Shown here one piece after another: positions 1-7,547 of a stretch of 64,000 nt of DNA. Made by a program: the position numbers and the translations under genes. The notes beneath the pieces are model-generated. The model had not been told where the DNA came from and made no database searches. It worked only from the letters and a program-made list of their open reading frames with translations. The DNA lies in the NCBI RefSeq assembly GCF_006715305.1, contig NZ_VFMY01000001.1, positions 1,054,001 through 1,118,000 on the forward strand, written 5' to 3'. How positions within the stretch are numbered: position 1 is the first letter of the stretch; each line of letters starts with the position of its first letter. This stretch comes from Arthrobacter sp. SLBN-100. GTDB taxonomy: Bacteria; Actinomycetota; Actinomycetes; Actinomycetales; Micrococcaceae.

Positions 1-297
1 GCCACCGGCCCCGTCGTCGCCGTGTCCGACTACATGAAGGCAGTCCCTGACCAGATCCGCCAGTTCGTCCCCAACGAATTCGCCACCCTCGGCGCCGATG
101 GCTTCGGCTTCTCCGACACCCGCGCCGCAGCCCGCCGCTTCTTCAAGATCGATATCCACTCCATTGTGGTGCGGTCGCTGGAGATGCTGGCCCGCCGTGG
201 GGAGGTTGATCCCCAGGCTCCGGCCAAGGCGATCGACAAGTACAGGCTGCACAACGTGAATGCCGGTTCCACCGGCAACGCCGGCGGCGAGGCCTAG
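1..297 (+). CDS. aceE: Pyruvate dehydrogenase E1 component, C-terminal end (partial)
   Basis: This is the last 98 codons of a gene that begins before the window; the reading frame is open from base 1 and ends in TAG at 295-297. The translation has the C-terminal transketolase-like domain of homodimeric AceE, including the stretch around VPNEFATLGADGFGFSD and a tail of DPQAPAKAIDKYRLHNVN type. AceE decarboxylates pyruvate and transfers the acetyl group to the lipoyl E2 component. Its position just before fasR-fabD is the usual actinobacterial order and links acetyl-CoA supply to fatty acid synthesis. The catalytic N-terminal domain is outside the window. Confidence 0.93.
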   Translation, partial: ATGPVVAVSDYMKAVPDQIRQFVPNEFATLGADGFGFSDTRAAARRFFKIDIHSIVVRSLEMLARRGEVDPQAPAKAIDKYRLHNVNAGSTGNAGGEA

Positions 298-322
298 CCT
301 CCGGCGGAAAGCCAGTAAGCGC

Positions 323-358
323 GACGGCGGCTCCCACCGAAAGGCGGGGGCCGCCGTC
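323..358 (+). terminator. Hairpin terminator after aceE
   Basis: GACGGCGG-CTCCC at 323-335 pairs with GGGGG-CCGCCGTC at 346-358 around a short A-rich loop, 26 bases after the aceE stop. No clear T tract follows, so it may be a GC-rich actinobacterial terminator or an RNA-stabilising 3' end. Confidence 0.6.
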
Positions 359-454
359 GTCCGTTCTGCTGTGGCCCGGCTGTGACGCACAACTACCCGG
401 ATTGTAGCCTTCGCACAAATGGAGCTTGCAGGGCAGGGGCCGTATGCTCAAAGA

Positions 455-1699
455 ATGCCAGCACCAGCCACACCGTCCGCGAGCCGCAAACAGTCCCTGC
501 CCGGCGTCACTCCGGAGAAGTCCGAAACGCTGAAGAAACTGCGCGCCAACGTGGGCCAGCTTTCCACCACCACTATGCGGGAGCTGGAAAAATCCCTGCC
601 CTGGTACAGCCGGCTCAGCTCGGATGAGCGCTCCGCCTTGGGAATGGTCGCCCAAAACGGCATTGCGGCATTTGTGACCTGGTACGAGCGCCCGAGTTCG
701 CCCTCGTGGATCCTCACGGACGTCTTTGGCACGGCCCCCACGGAATTGACCCGGTCGATCAGCCTGCAGAAGGCCCTGCAGCTGATCCGGATCGTGGTGG
801 AGGTGGTGGAAGACCAGGTTCCGGTGATTGCGCCTGAAGCTGACCAGCCATCGCTCCGCGAGGCGGTGCTCCGCTACTCCCGCGAGGTGGCTTTCGCCGC
901 CGCCGATGTTTACGCACGGGCCGCCGAGTCCAGGGGCTCATGGGACACGCGGCTGGAAGCCCTGATCGTGGATGCGATCCTGCGCGGTGAAAATACTGAC
1001 GCCCTGCGCTCCAGGATCGCCGCGTTGGGCTGGAAAGCCCAGGAACGGTTCACCGTGATGGTGGGTAATTCCCCCTCAGAGCCAAGCGCCAGCTACGTGA
1101 GCGAACTCCGGCGGATGGCAGGCCGCTACGCGGAGGACGCGCTGGTCGGGATCCAGGGCGACCGGTTGATCCTGATCCTGGGCGGCGTGCATGACCGGGA
1201 AACCGCCTATGTGAAGCTCAGCGACATGTTTGCCCCCGGACCCGTAGTCTACGGTCCGGAAGCCGGTTCCCTGCTGGAGGCGAGCGGCTCCGCCCAGTCC
1301 GCTTTCGCCGGGCTGACTGCTGCACGCGCCTGGCCTTCCGCCCCTCGGCCGGTGGCCGCCGATGACCTCCTTCCCGAGCGGGTGATCTCCGGTGACGACG
1401 CTGCCCGCCGCTCCCTGGTCAAAAACATTTACCGGCCGCTGCTGGCAGCGTCCAACGGACTGGTGGAAACCCTCGGAACCTACCTGGAACTGGGCCATTC
1501 ACTGGAGGCAACGGCCCGGGAACTCTTCGTCCATGCCAACACGGTCAGGTACCGCCTGAAGCGGGTTTGTGACGTCACCGGCTGGGATCCGCTCCTGCCG
1601 CGGGAGGCGTTTGTCCTCCAGGCGGCTCTCGTGGTTGGCCGTCTTTCGGCCCCGCCCAAAGCCGCCGCGGAGCGCCATCCGTCGCGGAACCAGCCCTGA
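455..1699 (+). CDS. fasR: PucR/CdaR-family transcriptional activator of fatty acid synthesis (FasR type)
   Basis: A 414-residue protein starting at ATG 455; an in-frame ATG at 419 would add 12 residues lacking family features. The C-terminal ~60 residues form the PucR-type helix-turn-helix (LELGHSLEATARELFVHANT followed by VRYRLKRV), and the middle has the GGDEF-like CdaR fold expected of the family. In Streptomyces the PucR-type protein FasR is encoded directly before fabD and activates the fab operon. The same position here, next to a palindrome in the fabD leader, supports this role. It is distinct from the TetR-type regulator also called FasR in corynebacteria. A half-site TTGTAG also lies at 402-407 before this gene, so autoregulation is possible. 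Confidence 0.85.
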   Translation: MPAPATPSASRKQSLPGVTPEKSETLKKLRANVGQLSTTTMRELEKSLPWYSRLSSDERSALGMVAQNGIAAFVTWYERPSSPSWILTDVFGTAPTELTRSISLQKALQLIRIVVEVVEDQVPVIAPEADQPSLREAVLRYSREVAFAAADVYARAAESRGSWDTRLEALIVDAILRGENTDALRSRIAALGWKAQERFTVMVGNSPSEPSASYVSELRRMAGRYAEDALVGIQGDRLILILGGVHDRETAYVKLSDMFAPGPVVYGPEAGSLLEASGSAQSAFAGLTAARAWPSAPRPVAADDLLPERVISGDDAARRSLVKNIYRPLLAASNGLVETLGTYLELGHSLEATARELFVHANTVRYRLKRVCDVTGWDPLLPREAFVLQAALVVGRLSAPPKAAAERHPSRNQP

Positions 1700-1703
1700 G
1701 TCG

Positions 1704-1720
1704 TTGTAGACTTCCTACAA
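1704..1720. promoter_or_regulatory. Candidate FasR operator upstream of fabD
   Basis: A perfect inverted repeat TTGTAG-acttc-CTACAA sits 4 bases after the fasR stop and 67 bases before the fabD start. It is the only obvious dyad in the 88-base gap, and the TTGTAG half-site recurs before fasR at 402-407. The link to FasR is inferred from position. Confidence 0.5.
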
Positions 1721-1787
1721 TCTGACTCCATGAGCTTGGTGCGGACAAACACCGCTCGATCACACAGTAATTTGGAAAGCTGGTTAC

Positions 1788-2717
1788 GTGCTTGCAATAG
1801 TCTGCCCTGGACAGGGCTCGCAAACCCCGGGTTTTCTGGCCCCCTGGCTGGAACTGCCCCCGGTGGCAGGCCAGCTGGCCGCCCTGAGCGACATCGCAGG
1901 CATTGACCTGATCGCGCACGGGACCACCTCGGACGAAGAAACCATCAAGGACACTGCCGTGGCGCAGCCCCTGATCGTAGCGGCCGGCCTCGTCGCCGCC
2001 ACGTCCCTTTTTGACGTCGAGCTGAGCTCCCTGCCGGTGATCCTGGCCGGACACTCCGTGGGTGAAATCACGGCATCGGCCCTTGCCGGCGTCCTCACCG
2101 AGCAGGAAGCCATGACCTTCGTCCGCGAGCGTGCCAACAGCATGGCCGCCGCCGCGTCCGTGACGCCCACCGGCATGAGCGCCGTGGTGGGCGGGGACCC
2201 GGCAGAGGTCCTGGCCTCGATCGAAGCCGCAGGCGCCACCCCCGCAAACGTCAACGGCGCAGGCCAGACGGTTGCTGCCGGAACCTTCGAACAGCTCAAG
2301 GCCCTCGCGGACAACCCGCCAGCCAAGGCACGCGTCATTCCGCTGAAGGTTGCCGGCGCCTTCCACACCAGCCACATGTCTCCGGCCGTCAGCACACTCA
2401 AGGCGCTGGAGCCGCAGCTGAAGCCGCAGGCCCCGAAGGTGCCCCTCCTGTCGAATTACGACGGCGGAGAGGTCACCGACGGCGGTGCCGCCGTCGAAAG
2501 CCTGATCGCCCAGGTGTCGCGCCCGGTCCGCTGGGACCTCTGCATGGAGGCTCTTGTCCAGCGCGGTGTCACCGGCGTCATCGAACTGGCTCCCGCCGGC
2601 ACCCTCGCCGGGCTGGCCAAGCGGGGCATGCCGGGCGTCAAGACAGTTGCGGTCAAGACCCCCGACGATCTTTCCGCCGCCCTGGCACTTTTCGCAGAAC
2701 TGGAGGGCAACGCATGA
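1788..2717 (+). CDS. fabD: Malonyl-CoA:ACP transacylase
   Basis: A 309-residue protein starting at GTG 1788 with GGAAAG at 1774-1779 as ribosome site. It transfers malonyl from CoA to ACP, making the extender unit for type II fatty acid synthesis. The GQGSQ motif is at residues 8-12, the nucleophile elbow GHSVG carries Ser90, and the catalytic His lies in GAFHTSHM. Length and motifs are normal for FabD. It is the first enzyme gene of the fab operon and overlaps fabH by 4 bp (ATGA), which suggests translational coupling. Regulation probably comes from the upstream palindrome and FasR. Confidence 0.96.
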   Translation: MLAIVCPGQGSQTPGFLAPWLELPPVAGQLAALSDIAGIDLIAHGTTSDEETIKDTAVAQPLIVAAGLVAATSLFDVELSSLPVILAGHSVGEITASALAGVLTEQEAMTFVRERANSMAAAASVTPTGMSAVVGGDPAEVLASIEAAGATPANVNGAGQTVAAGTFEQLKALADNPPAKARVIPLKVAGAFHTSHMSPAVSTLKALEPQLKPQAPKVPLLSNYDGGEVTDGGAAVESLIAQVSRPVRWDLCMEALVQRGVTGVIELAPAGTLAGLAKRGMPGVKTVAVKTPDDLSAALALFAELEGNA

Positions 2718-3775
2718 GCGTTCCCACGCTGAAGCAAGCTCCCATCCAGGAGCACACCCGGATCCTGGGGCTTGGCGCCTACCGTCCTGACGTGATCGTC
2801 ACGAACGAAGACGTTTGCCAGTGGATTGACTCCTCGGACGAATGGATCCGCCAGCGCACGGGAATCGTGACCCGGCACCGCGCATCCGCTGACGTCAGCG
2901 TCATCGACATGGCCGAGGGCGCTGCCCGCGAAGCGATGGAAAAGGCCGGGATCCAAGGCTCGGACCTGGGCGCCGTCATTGTCTCCACGGTCACCCATCC
3001 GTATGCGACGCCGTCGGCCGCCGCCAGCCTGGCGGACCGCCTCGGTGCCACCCCTGCACCCGCCTTTGACATCTCGGCCGCCTGCGCCGGCTACTGCTAC
3101 GGCATTGCCCAGGGTGACGCGCTGGTCCGTTCGGGAGCCGCGAAGTACGTGCTGGTGGTCGGCGCCGAGAAGCTGTCCGACGTCATTGACAACCGGGAAC
3201 GCACCATCTCCTTCCTGCTCGGGGACGGTGCAGGCGCCGTCGTCATCGGCCCCTCCGAGACTCCCGGCATCGCGCCTTCTGTGTGGGGCTCGGACGGCAG
3301 CAAATGGGACGCCATCGGCATGACCCGGTCCATGCTGGACGTCCGCGACCTTGGCATGGCTGCCCGGCAGTCCGACTCCACCGGCGACCTTGCCTTGCTT
3401 GAAGAGGCCCAGGAGCTCTACCCCACGCTGCGCCAGGATGGCCAGACGGTATTCCGTTGGGCTGTCTGGGAGATGGCAAAGGTGGCCCAGCAGGCCCTTG
3501 AGGCGGCCGGTGTAGAGGCTGAGGACCTGGTGGCGTTTATCCCGCACCAGGCCAACATGCGCATCATCGATGAGATGGTGAAGAAGCTGAAGCTGCCCGA
3601 GACGGTTACAGTGGCACGGGACATCGCCGATGCAGGGAACACCTCTGCGGCGTCCATCCCGCTGGCTACCCACCGCCTCCTGGCGGAGAAGCCGGAACTG
3701 AGTGGCGGGCTGGCCCTGCAGATCGGTTTCGGCGCCGGGCTGGTCTTCGGTGCCCAGGTAGTAGTCCTTCCCTAG
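2714..3775 (+). CDS. fabH: 3-oxoacyl-ACP synthase III (beta-ketoacyl-ACP synthase III)
   Basis: A 353-residue initiating condensing enzyme that joins an acyl-CoA primer to malonyl-ACP. The catalytic triad is visible: Cys124 in SAACAGYCYG, His in FIPHQANMRI, and Asn in DAGNTSAAS. In branched-chain-fatty-acid actinobacteria FabH usually prefers isobutyryl-, isovaleryl- and anteisovaleryl-CoA primers; the sequence alone does not settle this. The start ATG overlaps the fabD stop. It is slightly longer than E. coli FabH because of a short N-terminal extension ending at HTRILG. Confidence 0.96.
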   Translation: MSVPTLKQAPIQEHTRILGLGAYRPDVIVTNEDVCQWIDSSDEWIRQRTGIVTRHRASADVSVIDMAEGAAREAMEKAGIQGSDLGAVIVSTVTHPYATPSAAASLADRLGATPAPAFDISAACAGYCYGIAQGDALVRSGAAKYVLVVGAEKLSDVIDNRERTISFLLGDGAGAVVIGPSETPGIAPSVWGSDGSKWDAIGMTRSMLDVRDLGMAARQSDSTGDLALLEEAQELYPTLRQDGQTVFRWAVWEMAKVAQQALEAAGVEAEDLVAFIPHQANMRIIDEMVKKLKLPETVTVARDIADAGNTSAASIPLATHRLLAEKPELSGGLALQIGFGAGLVFGAQVVVLP

Positions 3776-3857
3776 AAGCGCCCCCCACAGGCCGCAACCG
3801 CGTCCTGAACCATTTCCGGCAGTCCCTGCCGGCAATAACAAGAAAAGGAGCCATCAC

Positions 3858-4103
3858 ATGGCTAGCAACGAAGAGATCCTGGCCGGCCTGGCTGAAATCG
3901 TCAACGAAGAAACCGGCCTGGCCCCCGAGGCCGTGGAGCTGGACAAGTCCTTCACCGAGGACCTGGATATCGACTCCATCTCCATGATGACCATCGTGGT
4001 CAACGCCGAAGAGAAGTTCGGCGTGCGCATTCCGGACGAAGAGGTCAAGAACCTCAAGACCGTCGGCGACGCCGTCAGCTTCATCTCCGGAGCACAGGCC
4101 TAG
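3858..4103 (+). CDS. acpP: Acyl carrier protein
   Basis: An 81-residue, strongly acidic carrier protein. The phosphopantetheine attachment serine is Ser40 in DIDSISMM, so the usual DSL is DSI here. A strong AAAAGGAG ribosome site at 3842-3849 precedes it, as expected for a highly translated protein. It lies 82 bases after fabH and 173 bases before fabF, and a long hairpin follows it. The hairpin could give acpP more transcript than fabF. Confidence 0.97.
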   Translation: MASNEEILAGLAEIVNEETGLAPEAVELDKSFTEDLDIDSISMMTIVVNAEEKFGVRIPDEEVKNLKTVGDAVSFISGAQA

Positions 4104-4135
4104 CCACAGGCTCCCGCCGTACCTACGGCTTGGCA

Positions 4136-4180
4136 GGGCTGCCGGTCCGGACGACCGGACCGGCAGCCCGCCGCATTTTT
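4136..4180 (+). terminator. Strong intra-operon hairpin between acpP and fabF
   Basis: A perfect 15-bp stem (4136-4150 with 4155-4169) and a 4-base ACGA loop are followed by GCCGCA and TTTTT at 4176-4180. This is a textbook intrinsic terminator, but it lies inside the fab operon 97 bases before fabF. It may be a partial terminator that sets the acpP:fabF ratio, or fabF may have its own promoter after it. Confidence 0.8.
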
Positions 4181-4276
4181 CCGGCACCTTGCGCTGTACC
4201 AGCGGTGCCGACCACCAACACGCGGGAACCTCCGGCAGATCCGGAGGCGGAATCCCCACCGACAGAGAGTGATCCC

Positions 4277-5512
4277 ATGACACGCAAAGTAGTCATAACC
4301 GGTCTGGGTGCCACCACGCCCATCGGCGGCGATGTACCCACGATGTGGAACAACGCGCTCAAGGGGGTCTCCGGTGCCCGCACCCTCGAGGACGACTGGG
4401 TAGCGAAGTACGAACTTCCCGTCCACTTCGCGGCCCGCTGCAGCACCCCCGCCCTGGACGTCCTGAGCCGCGTTGAGGCAAAGCGGATGGACCCCTCCAC
4501 CCAGTTCGGCGTTATTGCTGCCCGTGAAGCCTGGGCCGACTCCGGCATCACAGAATTCGACAAGGACCGGCTCGCCGTGGCCTTCGCTACCGGCATCGGC
4601 GGGGTCTGGACCCTGCTGGACGCCTGGGACACGCTGAAGGAAAAAGGCCCCCGCCGCGTCCTCCCCATGACCGTACCGATGCTGATGCCCAACGGCGTTG
4701 CGGCGGCCGTCAGCCTGGACCTCGGCGCACGCGCCGGCGCCCACACCCCCGTTTCCGCCTGCGCCTCCGGCACCGAGGCCATGCACCTGGGCCTGGACCT
4801 GATCCGCTCGGGCAAGGCGGACGTGGTGATGTGCGGCGGTGCTGAAGCAGCCATCCACCCCATGCCCCTGGCAGCGTTCGCTTCGATGCAGGCCCTGTCC
4901 CGCCGCAACGACGACCCGCAAGGCGCGTCCCGTCCGTACGACATGGGCCGCGACGGGTTCGTGATGGGTGAAGGCGCAGGCGCCCTGGTCCTCGAAGCCG
5001 AGGAACACGCCCTGGCCCGCGGAGCCCGGATCTACGGTGAACTCGCCGGAACCTCCGTTACGGCCGACGCATACCACATCACCGCACCGGACCCTCAAGG
5101 CCTTGGTGCAACCCGCGCGCTGAAGGCAGCCATGTTTGACGGCCGGATCCAGGCCGAAGACGTGGTCCACGTCAACGCCCACGCCACTTCCACCCCCGTG
5201 GGTGACAAGCCGGAGTACACCGCCCTCCGCGCCGCTCTTGGATCGCACATCGACAACGTGGCAGTTTCGGCCACCAAGTCACAGATGGGCCACCTGCTGG
5301 GTGCGTCCGGTGCAGTTGAGGCGGTGCTCACCGTGCTGGCCGTCTACGAGCGCAAGGCGCCTGTGACGATCAACCTTGAGAACCAGGACCCGGAGATCCC
5401 GCTCGACGTGGTCACCTCCGCCAGGGATCTGCCTGCCGGCAACATCGTGGCGCTGAGCAACTCCTTCGGCTTCGGCGGACACAACGCCGTGGTAGCGGTC
5501 CGCAGCATCTAA
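4277..5512 (+). CDS. fabF: 3-oxoacyl-ACP synthase II
   Basis: A 411-residue elongating condensing enzyme. I chose ATG 4277 because TRKVVITGLG is the normal N-terminus; the open frame extends back to 4130, but that segment encodes a hairpin region and no family sequence. The Cys-His-His triad is present: Cys162 in SACASGTEA, His in NAHATSTPVGD, and His in QMGHLLGASG. It is the last gene of the fatty acid synthesis operon and is followed by a bidirectional terminator. Confidence 0.96.
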   Translation: MTRKVVITGLGATTPIGGDVPTMWNNALKGVSGARTLEDDWVAKYELPVHFAARCSTPALDVLSRVEAKRMDPSTQFGVIAAREAWADSGITEFDKDRLAVAFATGIGGVWTLLDAWDTLKEKGPRRVLPMTVPMLMPNGVAAAVSLDLGARAGAHTPVSACASGTEAMHLGLDLIRSGKADVVMCGGAEAAIHPMPLAAFASMQALSRRNDDPQGASRPYDMGRDGFVMGEGAGALVLEAEEHALARGARIYGELAGTSVTADAYHITAPDPQGLGATRALKAAMFDGRIQAEDVVHVNAHATSTPVGDKPEYTALRAALGSHIDNVAVSATKSQMGHLLGASGAVEAVLTVLAVYERKAPVTINLENQDPEIPLDVVTSARDLPAGNIVALSNSFGFGGHNAVVAVRSI

Positions 5513-5550
5513 CAACCGTCCGGACTTTCGTCCGCGCCGCTGCAAACACC

Positions 5551-5578
5551 AAAGGCCCCGCCAACCGGCGGGGCCTTT
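5551..5578. terminator. Bidirectional terminator between fabF and the DUF3145 gene
   Basis: A perfect 12-bp stem, AAAGGCCCCGCC at 5551-5562 with GGCGGGGCCTTT at 5567-5578, around an AACC loop. A/T-ended arms make it usable from both strands, and it separates convergent genes. Confidence 0.88.
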
Positions 5579-5668
5579 GCTGTTGCTATGGAGATTGCGT
5601 TGTGTACGGAGCTGCGTCGCTGTCCGCCGGGCGTGGCCGCGGACGACGGCGACAGTTGCCTTTGGCAA

Positions 5669-6172
5669 TTAGCCCACCTGGTGCAGCCAGCGGACCGGCG
5701 CGCCCTCGGCAGCGTGCCGGAAGGGTTCGAGTTCCTCATCCCAGGCCTCACCGAGCGCCAGGGAAAGCTCGTGGTAGACCGCTGCGGGATCACCGGCGCC
5801 GGATTCGTAGGCGTAGCGGATCCTGTCTTCGGAAACCATGATGTTGCCGTGAACGTCGGTAACCGCGTGGAAGATGCCCAACTCGGGTGTGTGCGACCAG
5901 CGGCCGCCATCAACACCCTGGCTCGGCTCCTCGGTGACCTCGTAGCGGAGGTGGGCCCAGCCGCGCAGAGACGAGGCAAGCTTTGATCCCGTCCCGGGGG
6001 CACCGGTCCAGGACAGCTCGGCCCGGAACATTCCGGGCGCGGCAGGCTGAGGGGTCCACTCAAGATCCGTCCGCTTGTCAACGACGGAGCCGATGGCCCA
6101 CTCCACATGCGGGCACAAAGCAGTAGGGGCTGAGTGAACAAACAGCACACCGCGGGTCATTGCAACAGACAT
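5669..6172 (-). CDS. DUF3145 family protein
   Basis: A 167-residue actinobacteria-restricted protein of unknown function. The recognisable N-terminus is MSVAMTRGVLFVHSAPTALC, so I start at 6172 rather than the in-frame ATG at 6184. It has no signal peptide, membrane segment or known catalytic motif. The conserved features are a Cys-Pro-His near residue 20, a Trp-rich middle (RGWAHLRYEVTEEP), and an acidic stretch GEAWDEELEPFRH near the C-terminus. In actinobacteria it commonly sits downstream of fabF, here convergent with it. Its function cannot be inferred from sequence. Confidence 0.85.
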   Translation of the reverse strand: MSVAMTRGVLFVHSAPTALCPHVEWAIGSVVDKRTDLEWTPQPAAPGMFRAELSWTGAPGTGSKLASSLRGWAHLRYEVTEEPSQGVDGGRWSHTPELGIFHAVTDVHGNIMVSEDRIRYAYESGAGDPAAVYHELSLALGEAWDEELEPFRHAAEGAPVRWLHQVG

Positions 6173-6428
6173 TCCATCCTCCATAGCTCTAGGTACGTCT
6201 TCCCCAACGACCTCTGCCTGGATGGAACTGCCGTGCCCTGTACTGCGGGGCCTGCTTCCTGCCTCGATATTCAGTTGTTCAGATTAAGCAATGTCCGGAC
6301 TTGCTGGTCTGCTGGAAGCGATGGAGCTTCAAGCGGGACTTGAAAGTTGCCGGACGTGACTCTTATTGTGCCGTACGCCGAGTAATTACGCCAGTGCGAT
6401 TCCCTCAGCTGATTCGCGCAGCCCGGGG

Positions 6429-7355
6429 TCAGGCCCTGGGGTGTGCCTGCTGGTAGCTCTTGCGCAGCCGGTCCACCGAGACGTGGGTGTAGATCTGGGT
6501 GGTGGCCAGGCTGCTGTGCCCCAGGATCTCCTGCACCGCCCGCAGATCAGCGCCGCCGTCCAACAAGTGGGTGGCTGCCGAGTGCCGGAGGGCGTGCGGA
6601 CCTGAGGCCGAAGTGTCACCCAAGGCCGCCAACAGAGTATTAACGAGCGCCCGGACCCGCCGCTGGTCCATCCGGCCTCCCCGGGCGCCCAGGAAGAGAG
6701 CAGGACCGCTGTTATCCCTGGCGAGCTTCGGCCTGCCCCGCCGGAGCCAGTCGTCCAGTGCCAGCGCCGCGGGGACGCCGTAAGGGACAGTGCGTTCCTT
6801 GTTGCCTTTGCCGATGACCCGCAGGGTACGCCGGTCCGGGTCCAGGTCATCGATGTCGAGTCCCGTGAGCTCCCCGACGCGGACGCCAGTGGCATAGAGC
6901 AGTTCGACAATCGCCCTGTCCCGTACGGGCAATGGTTCACCTTCCGCCGCAACTTCCTCCAGCCTGGCCAGCAGCCGGGTCAGCTGCTGGGACTGCAGCA
7001 CGCCGGGCAGGGATTGCTCACGTTTCGGTGCCTTGAGCCTCAGGGCAGGATCCGCTGGGATATGCTCTTCCCTCAGTGCCCACGCCGTGAATGCACGGGC
7101 AGTGGCAGACCGGCGGGCCAGCGTGGCACGCGCCACACCCGCCTGGCTCTGCACCCCCAACCACCGCCGAAGGGTACCGAGTTCCAGGTCCGCCAGCCTG
7201 GTTGCGCCCTCGAAGGCTGCATGGGACAACAGGCCGCGCAGGTCGCCCTCGTAGGCACGCATGGTATGCGGGGACATGGCCCGTTCCCCCGACAGGTACT
7301 TCACGAAGGCGCCCAGCGCCTGGTTTAGCTCCGGGGGCAATTCCTGGTTCTCCAC
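6429..7355 (-). CDS. xerC: Tyrosine recombinase XerC
   Basis: A 308-residue site-specific recombinase. The N-terminal SAM-like core-binding domain (residues ~10-95) precedes the catalytic domain with Arg in ATGVRVGEL, Lys in GKGNKER, HALRH, the second His in LGHSS, and nucleophilic Tyr in TTQIYTHVS. With XerD it resolves chromosome dimers at dif. The start is GTG 7355, with AGGAGG directly abutting it, so the exact start is a little uncertain. Being next to dprA is common in actinobacteria and argues for housekeeping XerC rather than a phage integrase. The 256 bases downstream (6173-6428) contain only a weak hairpin (TTCAAG/CTTGAA around 6328-6344) and the presumed DUF3145 promoter. Confidence 0.92.
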   Translation of the reverse strand: MENQELPPELNQALGAFVKYLSGERAMSPHTMRAYEGDLRGLLSHAAFEGATRLADLELGTLRRWLGVQSQAGVARATLARRSATARAFTAWALREEHIPADPALRLKAPKREQSLPGVLQSQQLTRLLARLEEVAAEGEPLPVRDRAIVELLYATGVRVGELTGLDIDDLDPDRRTLRVIGKGNKERTVPYGVPAALALDDWLRRGRPKLARDNSGPALFLGARGGRMDQRRVRALVNTLLAALGDTSASGPHALRHSAATHLLDGGADLRAVQEILGHSSLATTQIYTHVSVDRLRKSYQQAHPRA

Positions 7356-7470
7356 CCTCCTACTGTCTCAGGTGCTGCCGCCGACCCCGGTTCCTGACAC
7401 GGTCTCTCAACGCTCCTGCCTGACCCGCTGGACAGTCCGGTTGCCGGTCCGGCTGGCCGGTTGACGGCCC

Positions 7471-7524
7471 GCTTGTTGGTTGCCAGTCCGGCTTGTTGGT
7501 TGCCAGTCCGGCTTGTTGGTTGCC
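7471..7524. repeat. 20-bp tandem repeat between dprA and xerC
   Basis: The unit GCTTGTTGGTTGCCAGTCCG occurs at 7471-7490 and 7491-7510, followed by a 14-base partial copy at 7511-7524. Degenerate related sequence (GGTTGCCGGTCCGGCTGGCC) precedes it. It fills the intergenic space between the dprA stop and xerC start. Confidence 0.9.
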
Positions 7525-7547
7525 GGTGCAGCGCGGTTCGTCCCCGG

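Noticed and set aside
5588-5986. 132-codon + strand frame over the DUF3145 gene
   Set aside because: Antisense to a recognisable family protein; no family features of its own.
6429-7355. XerC as a phage or island integrase
   Set aside because: It sits in the conserved dprA-xerC context with no tRNA or attachment repeats, so it is the housekeeping recombinase.
7471-7524. CRISPR-like array between dprA and xerC
   Set aside because: Repeats are directly adjacent with no spacers; a simple tandem repeat.
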